Below are positions 60,802-64,000 of a stretch of 64,000 nt of DNA, piece by piece. A program made the translations under genes and the position numbers. Each line of letters opens with the position of its first letter. The first letter of the stretch is position 1. The DNA lies in contig NZ_JACBZY010000001.1 of NCBI RefSeq assembly GCF_013408685.1, positions 1,922,001-1,986,000 of the forward strand. Reading direction: 5' to 3'. Source of the DNA: Schumannella luteola (lineage in GTDB: Bacteria > Actinomycetota > Actinomycetes > Actinomycetales > Microbacteriaceae). The notes beneath the pieces are model-generated. The model made no database searches and was not told where the DNA came from. It saw only the letters and a program-made list of their open reading frames with translations.

Positions 60802-61956
60802 ATGGACGCGGCCTGGCTCGTGCCCGCCGCCCTCGGGTTCGGCGTGGTCATCGGCGTCGGCGCGACGACTCTGCTCGTGCTGGCTGCCCGCCGCGGCGAC
60901 CGGGCGCGCGAGGTGCTCACCCCGCGGGTGCCCGACGGGGTGGATGCGCTCATCGAGTCGCTCGACTCGGTCGGCATCGTCGTCGACCCGAGCAACAACG
61001 TCGTGTCGGCCTCGCCGCGAGCCCTCGCCACGAACCTCGTCTTCAACGACCACCTCGTGCACCCCGAGCTGCTCGACATCGTCGACAAGGTGCGCCGCGA
61101 CGGGCTCCCCGCGAGCGACGAGCTGCATCTCACGCGCAGCCGCCTGGGGGAGCAGTCGCTGCACCTCATCGTGCGCGTCTCGCGCCTCGGCGCCCGCTAT
61201 GTGCTGCTGCTCGGCGACGACCGCACCGAGGCGCACCGCCTCGAGGAGGTGCGCCGCGACTTCCTCGCGAACGTCAGTCACGAGCTGAAGACGCCGATCG
61301 GCGCCGTCGGCCTGCTGGCCGAAGCGCTCGAGTCGGCCGCCGACGAACCGGATGCCGTGCGCCGCTTCGCCGCCCGGCTCAGCGCCGAGGCCGAGCGTCT
61401 GGCGAAGATCACGTCCGAGATCATCCAGCTCAGCCGGCTCCAGTCGGGCGATGCCCTCGAGAAGGCGGAGCTGGTGGATGTCGACCACCTCGTGCGCCAG
61501 TCGATCGATCACCACCGCGTCGCCGCGGAGGCGAAGGACATCGAGCTGGTGGCCGGCAAGCGCCGCCACGCGCTCGTGCTCGGCGACTCGGCCATGCTGT
61601 CGACCGCGCTGAACAACCTCGTCGCGAACGCCATCCAGTACTCGCCCGAGCACTCGCGCGTCGGCATCGGCGTCACGCTGACCGACGGTGTCATCGAGAT
61701 CGCCGTGACCGATCAGGGTGTCGGCATCCCGGCCGCCGATCGCGACCGCGTCTTCGAGCGCTTCTACCGCGTCGACGCCGCCCGCGCCCGCAACACCGGC
61801 GGCACGGGCCTCGGCCTCTCCATCGTCAAGCACGTCGCCCAGAACCATGGCGGCGACGTGCGTCTCTGGTCGCAGCCGGGCAACGGCTCGACTTTCACCA
61901 TCCGCCTGCCGGAGGCCGTCGAGGCCTCCGCCGTCCCCACGGGAGCTACGGGATGA
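60802..61956 (+). CDS. senX3: phosphate sensor histidine kinase SenX3
   Basis: 384 residues. One N-terminal membrane helix (about 5-29), a PAS domain (about 45-140, IESLDSVGIVVDPSNNVVSASPRA), HisKA with His160 in FLANVSHELKTPIGAVGLLAEAL, and HATPase_c (NNLVANAIQYSP, TDQGVGIP, GGTGLGLSIVKHVAQNHGG). Partner RegX3 overlaps by 4 nt. It senses phosphate status via PstSCAB-PhoU. Confidence 0.95.
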   Translation: MDAAWLVPAALGFGVVIGVGATTLLVLAARRGDRAREVLTPRVPDGVDALIESLDSVGIVVDPSNNVVSASPRALATNLVFNDHLVHPELLDIVDKVRRDGLPASDELHLTRSRLGEQSLHLIVRVSRLGARYVLLLGDDRTEAHRLEEVRRDFLANVSHELKTPIGAVGLLAEALESAADEPDAVRRFAARLSAEAERLAKITSEIIQLSRLQSGDALEKAELVDVDHLVRQSIDHHRVAAEAKDIELVAGKRRHALVLGDSAMLSTALNNLVANAIQYSPEHSRVGIGVTLTDGVIEIAVTDQGVGIPAADRDRVFERFYRVDAARARNTGGTGLGLSIVKHVAQNHGGDVRLWSQPGNGSTFTIRLPEAVEASAVPTGATG

Positions 61957-62633
61957 CCCGCATCCTGATCGTCGAAGACGAGGAATCGCTCAGCGAGCCC
62001 CTCGATTACCTGCTGCGCCGCGAAGGCTACGAGACCGCTGTGGCGGCCGACGGGCGCTCGGCCCTGCAGCTGTTCGAGCGCGGTGGCGCCGACCTCGTGC
62101 TGCTCGATCTCATGCTGCCGGGCCTGCCCGGCACGGAGGTCTGCCGTGAGCTGCGCACGACCTCGAACGTGCCGATCATCATGCTGACGGCCAAGGACTC
62201 CGAGGTCGACATCGTGGTGGGGCTCGAGCTCGGCGCCGACGACTACGTCACCAAGCCGTACTCCTCGCGCGAGCTGCTGGCCCGCATCCGCGCCGTGCTG
62301 CGTCGCCGCGTCGAGGCCGTCGACGTGGATGACGCCGTTCTCGAGTCGGGCCCGGTGCGCATGGATGTCGAGCGTCACGTCGTGACGGTCGACGGCAACG
62401 AGGTCGCGATGCCGCTGAAGGAGTTCGAGCTGCTCGAGCTGCTCATGCGCAACGCGGGACGCGTGCTCACCCGCGGCCAGCTGATCGATCGCGTCTGGGG
62501 CGCCGACTACTACGGCGACACCAAGACGCTCGACGTGCACGTGAAGCGCATCCGCTCGAAGATCGAGCAGGACCCGTCGCAGCCCACGCTGCTCGTGACG
62601 GTGCGCGGTCTCGGCTACCGCTTCGAGGCGTAG
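61953..62633 (+). CDS. regX3: phosphate response regulator RegX3
   Basis: 226 residues. Receiver with Asp52 in VLLDLMLPGLPG, TAKDSEVDIVVGLELGADDYVTKPYSSRELLAR, and winged helix (VAMPLKEFELLELLMRNAGRVLTRGQLIDRVWGADYYGDTKTLDVHVKRIRSKIEQ). It should bind the PHO boxes at pstS, ppk and phoU/senX3. The ATG overlaps the senX3 stop. Confidence 0.95.
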   Translation: MTRILIVEDEESLSEPLDYLLRREGYETAVAADGRSALQLFERGGADLVLLDLMLPGLPGTEVCRELRTTSNVPIIMLTAKDSEVDIVVGLELGADDYVTKPYSSRELLARIRAVLRRRVEAVDVDDAVLESGPVRMDVERHVVTVDGNEVAMPLKEFELLELLMRNAGRVLTRGQLIDRVWGADYYGDTKTLDVHVKRIRSKIEQDPSQPTLLVTVRGLGYRFEA

Positions 62634-62641
62634 GCCGGTCT

Positions 62642-62671
62642 CCGGGTCCGACGCTGCGGCGTCGGACCCGG
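62642..62671. terminator. 13-bp GC hairpin after regX3
   Basis: CCGGGTCCGACGC (62642-62654), loop TGCG, GCGTCGGACCCGG (62659-62671); perfect. It starts 9 nt after the regX3 stop. No U tract. Confidence 0.65.
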
Positions 62672-62688
62672 GATCGCAGCCGGAACGA

Positions 62689-62726
62689 CGAAGGGCCGGA
62701 CATCCTCGCGGATGTCCGGCCCTTCG
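62689..62726. terminator. 17-bp GC hairpin, bidirectional terminator
   Basis: CGAAGGGCCGGACATCC (62689-62705), loop TCGC, and its perfect complement at 62710-62726. It lies between two convergent genes and is the longest perfect hairpin in the window. Confidence 0.7.
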
Positions 62727-62753
62727 CGTGTCTGTGGCCGCGGGCGGCGGGGC

Positions 62754-63356
62754 TCAGCCGTTCGTGGCGGGCTGCGACGCCTCGCCGCTGGGGGTGCCGC
62801 TCGGCTCGGTGCCGTCGGCCGGGGTCGACGCCTCGCCCGAGGGGGTGCCCGACGGGGTGCCGCTGGGCGAGACCGAGGGGCTCGGCTTCGCGGTGGGGCC
62901 GTGCTCGGCGTACTCGGCGAAGGTCGTGTCGAGCACGGGGACGCCGAGCTGCAGGCCCTCCTGGTTGCCGTAGACGAAGTAGAGCTGGGCGAGCGCGCCG
63001 GCCTTCGGATCGAAGTCCTCGAGCAGCTTCTGGCCCTTCTTGCCGTAGCCGACGTTGTTCGCGCCCGGCTTGAGCTTGACCGTGACGTTCTGCTTGTCGC
63101 CGTCCGACTCGTACTGCACGCGCAGGTCGATGTCGTCGTCGGAGCGGTTGACGGCGGTGAGCACGAGGTTCGCGTCGCCCTCGTCGTTCACGATCGCGAC
63201 CGCGTTGCGCAGGTCGACCTGGCCGACGTTGCCGCTCACGCCATCCGACGGGTCGTAGTGGTTCGTGGTCGCCTGGGGCGTCACGAAGTTGCAGCCGGCG
63301 AGGCCGACGGCGAGGCCTCCGAGGAGGGCGATGGATGCCAGCGCGCGTGCCTTCAA
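62754..63356 (-). CDS. putative lipoprotein, 200 aa
   Basis: From TTG 63356, preceded by GGAGAG at 5 nt, the protein begins with a perfect lipoprotein signal (KARALASIALLGGLAVGLAGC, Cys about 22). ATG 63398 and the ATG at 63488 are in frame but give poor signals. The mature domain is beta-rich (VGQVDLRNAVAIVNDEGDANLVLTAVNRSDDDIDLRV), like a cell-surface DUF-type protein. The C-terminal 40 residues are Ser/Pro/Thr-rich with two PSGTPSGEAS repeats. Function unknown. Divergent from carD. Confidence 0.68.
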   Translation of the reverse strand: MKARALASIALLGGLAVGLAGCNFVTPQATTNHYDPSDGVSGNVGQVDLRNAVAIVNDEGDANLVLTAVNRSDDDIDLRVQYESDGDKQNVTVKLKPGANNVGYGKKGQKLLEDFDPKAGALAQLYFVYGNQEGLQLGVPVLDTTFAEYAEHGPTAKPSPSVSPSGTPSGTPSGEASTPADGTEPSGTPSGEASQPATNG

Positions 63357-63422
63357 CAGAACTCTCCAGATGTCGCTCGACGGGGCGAGAGACAGCATAT
63401 CGGGGCCCTCGAGGGGCCCGGG

Positions 63423-63460
63423 GTTAGGCACCCCTAACTGAGGGGCAGCTGTGTTAGGAT
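63423..63460 (+). promoter_or_regulatory. carD promoter: palindrome GTTAGG-N4-CCTAAC and -10 TAGGAT
   Basis: TAGGAT (63455-63460) is a good -10. At 63423-63438, about 16 nt upstream of it, GTTAGG and CCTAAC form a perfect 6-bp dyad over CACC, in the -35 region. It could bind a repressor or activator controlling carD and/or the divergent lipoprotein gene. Half sites resemble DtxR/IdeR TTAGG, but the spacing is different. Confidence 0.5.
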
Positions 63461-63486
63461 AGCCAGTCTGCGGAAGGAAAAACTCC

Positions 63487-63969
63487 ATGCTCTTCGAGGT
63501 CGGCGAGACTGTCGTTTACCCCCATCACGGCGCTGCAACCATCACCGAAGTGAAGACCAGGAAGGTCCGTGGCGAAGAGAAGCTCTATCTGAAGCTCAAC
63601 GTCACGCAGGGCGACCTCACGATCGAGGTCCCGGCCGAGAACGTCGACCTGGTCGGCGTTCGCGACGTGATCGGCAAGGAGGGGCTCGACAAGGTGTTCG
63701 AGGTGCTGCGTGCGCCGTTCACCGAAGAGCCCACCAACTGGAGCCGTCGCTACAAGGCCAACCTCGAGAAGCTCGCCTCGGGCGATGTGATCAAGGTCTC
63801 CGAGGTCGTGCGCGACCTGTGGCGTCGCGACCAGGATCGCGGCCTCTCGGCCGGCGAGAAGCGCATGCTCGCGAAGGCGCGCCAGATCCTCGTCTCCGAG
63901 CTCGCGCTCGCCGAGAAGACCGACGAGGAGAAGGCCTCGACGGTGCTCGACGAGGTGCTCGCCTCCTGA
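63487..63969 (+). CDS. carD: RNA polymerase-binding transcription regulator CarD
   Basis: 160 residues. The N-terminal RNA-polymerase interaction (Tudor-like) domain is [37 protein letters not shown], followed by the helical DNA-binding domain with the Trp in [21 protein letters not shown] and [33 protein letters not shown]. CarD stabilises open complexes at rRNA and other promoters. GGAAGGA sets ATG 63487. An ispD-ispF unit often follows in this group but lies beyond the window. Confidence 0.96.
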   Translation: MLFEVGETVVYPHHGAATITEVKTRKVRGEEKLYLKLNVTQGDLTIEVPAENVDLVGVRDVIGKEGLDKVFEVLRAPFTEEPTNWSRRYKANLEKLASGDVIKVSEVVRDLWRRDQDRGLSAGEKRMLAKARQILVSELALAEKTDEEKASTVLDEVLAS

Positions 63970-64000
63970 GCTCGCTCTGGTTCGCCAGAACAGCCTGAAT

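Noticed and set aside
63423-63438. DtxR/IdeR iron box at carD
   Set aside because: The half sites resemble TTAGG, but the 4-nt spacing does not fit the 19-bp IdeR consensus.

Overview
The window is a 64-kb piece of chromosome from a high-GC actinobacterium, most likely a member of the Microbacteriaceae. The reasons are the very GC-rich third codon positions, many GTG and occasional TTG starts, many start codons placed 6-7 nt after a TANNNT -10 box (leaderless transcripts), the recurrent hexamer GGATGC/GCATCC, and a typical actinobacterial gene set (CarD, SenX3-RegX3, GlnR, SigK-RskA, polyprenol-phosphate mannose synthase, Pnkp/Hen1). I see no phage, insertion sequence, integrase, rRNA or CRISPR array. 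The only tRNA is tRNA-Lys(TTT) at 18.5 kb.

Layout. 0-5 kb: a galactose locus (galT cut by the left edge, a DeoR-type repressor, two tandem aldose-1-epimerase paralogues), then a ferritin-like/VIT metal transporter. 5-9.7 kb: small orphan genes, nhaA with a possible structured leader, a proline iminopeptidase and an arsenate reductase fused to an unknown domain. 9.8-13.7 kb: a two-gene RNA-repair operon, hen1-pnkp. 13.7-16.6 kb: an accessory-looking stretch with a WapI-like immunity gene, an ArsR regulator with its divergent oxidoreductase, and an Xre/ImmA pair with a small divergent HTH gene. 16.7-21.8 kb: an MmyB-like regulator with its SDR partner, tRNA-Lys, sigK-rskA behind a 455-nt hairpin-rich leader, and a GtrA protein.

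21.7-40.4 kb is the most coherent block. Molybdate uptake (modABC plus a HTH-TOBE protein) and molybdenum-cofactor synthesis (moeZ-like, moeA, a moaC-mogA fusion, moaE) lie on the left; moaD and moaA lie on the right. Between them sits the only molybdoenzyme visible here, a SUOX-fold protein fused to a b-type membrane segment. It is surrounded by two polytopic glycosyltransferases, a GT2 transferase, a DUF2064 transferase, a SAM methyltransferase, a two-component system, a dTDP-sugar epimerase and an MTA/5'-deoxyadenosine phosphorylase. I read this as a candidate membrane glycoconjugate pathway with one Mo-dependent redox step. A polyprenol-phosphate mannose synthase just to the right (41.3 kb) could supply lipid-linked sugar.

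43.5-64 kb is mainly phosphate physiology: pstSCAB, ppk with a MutT1-like gene, phoU, senX3-regX3, and glnR. PHO-box-like direct repeats (GGTGAAC type, 11-nt period) lie upstream of pstS, ppk and in the phoU/senX3 gap, so these genes probably form one RegX3 regulon. Between them are housekeeping or orphan genes (nitrobindin-like, YgfZ, FUSC, membrane-anchored nuclease, methyltransferase, gpmA, 2H phosphoesterase, YaeQ, P-loop kinase), and the right end carries a lipoprotein gene and carD. Many gene ends carry perfect GC hairpins without a U tract.
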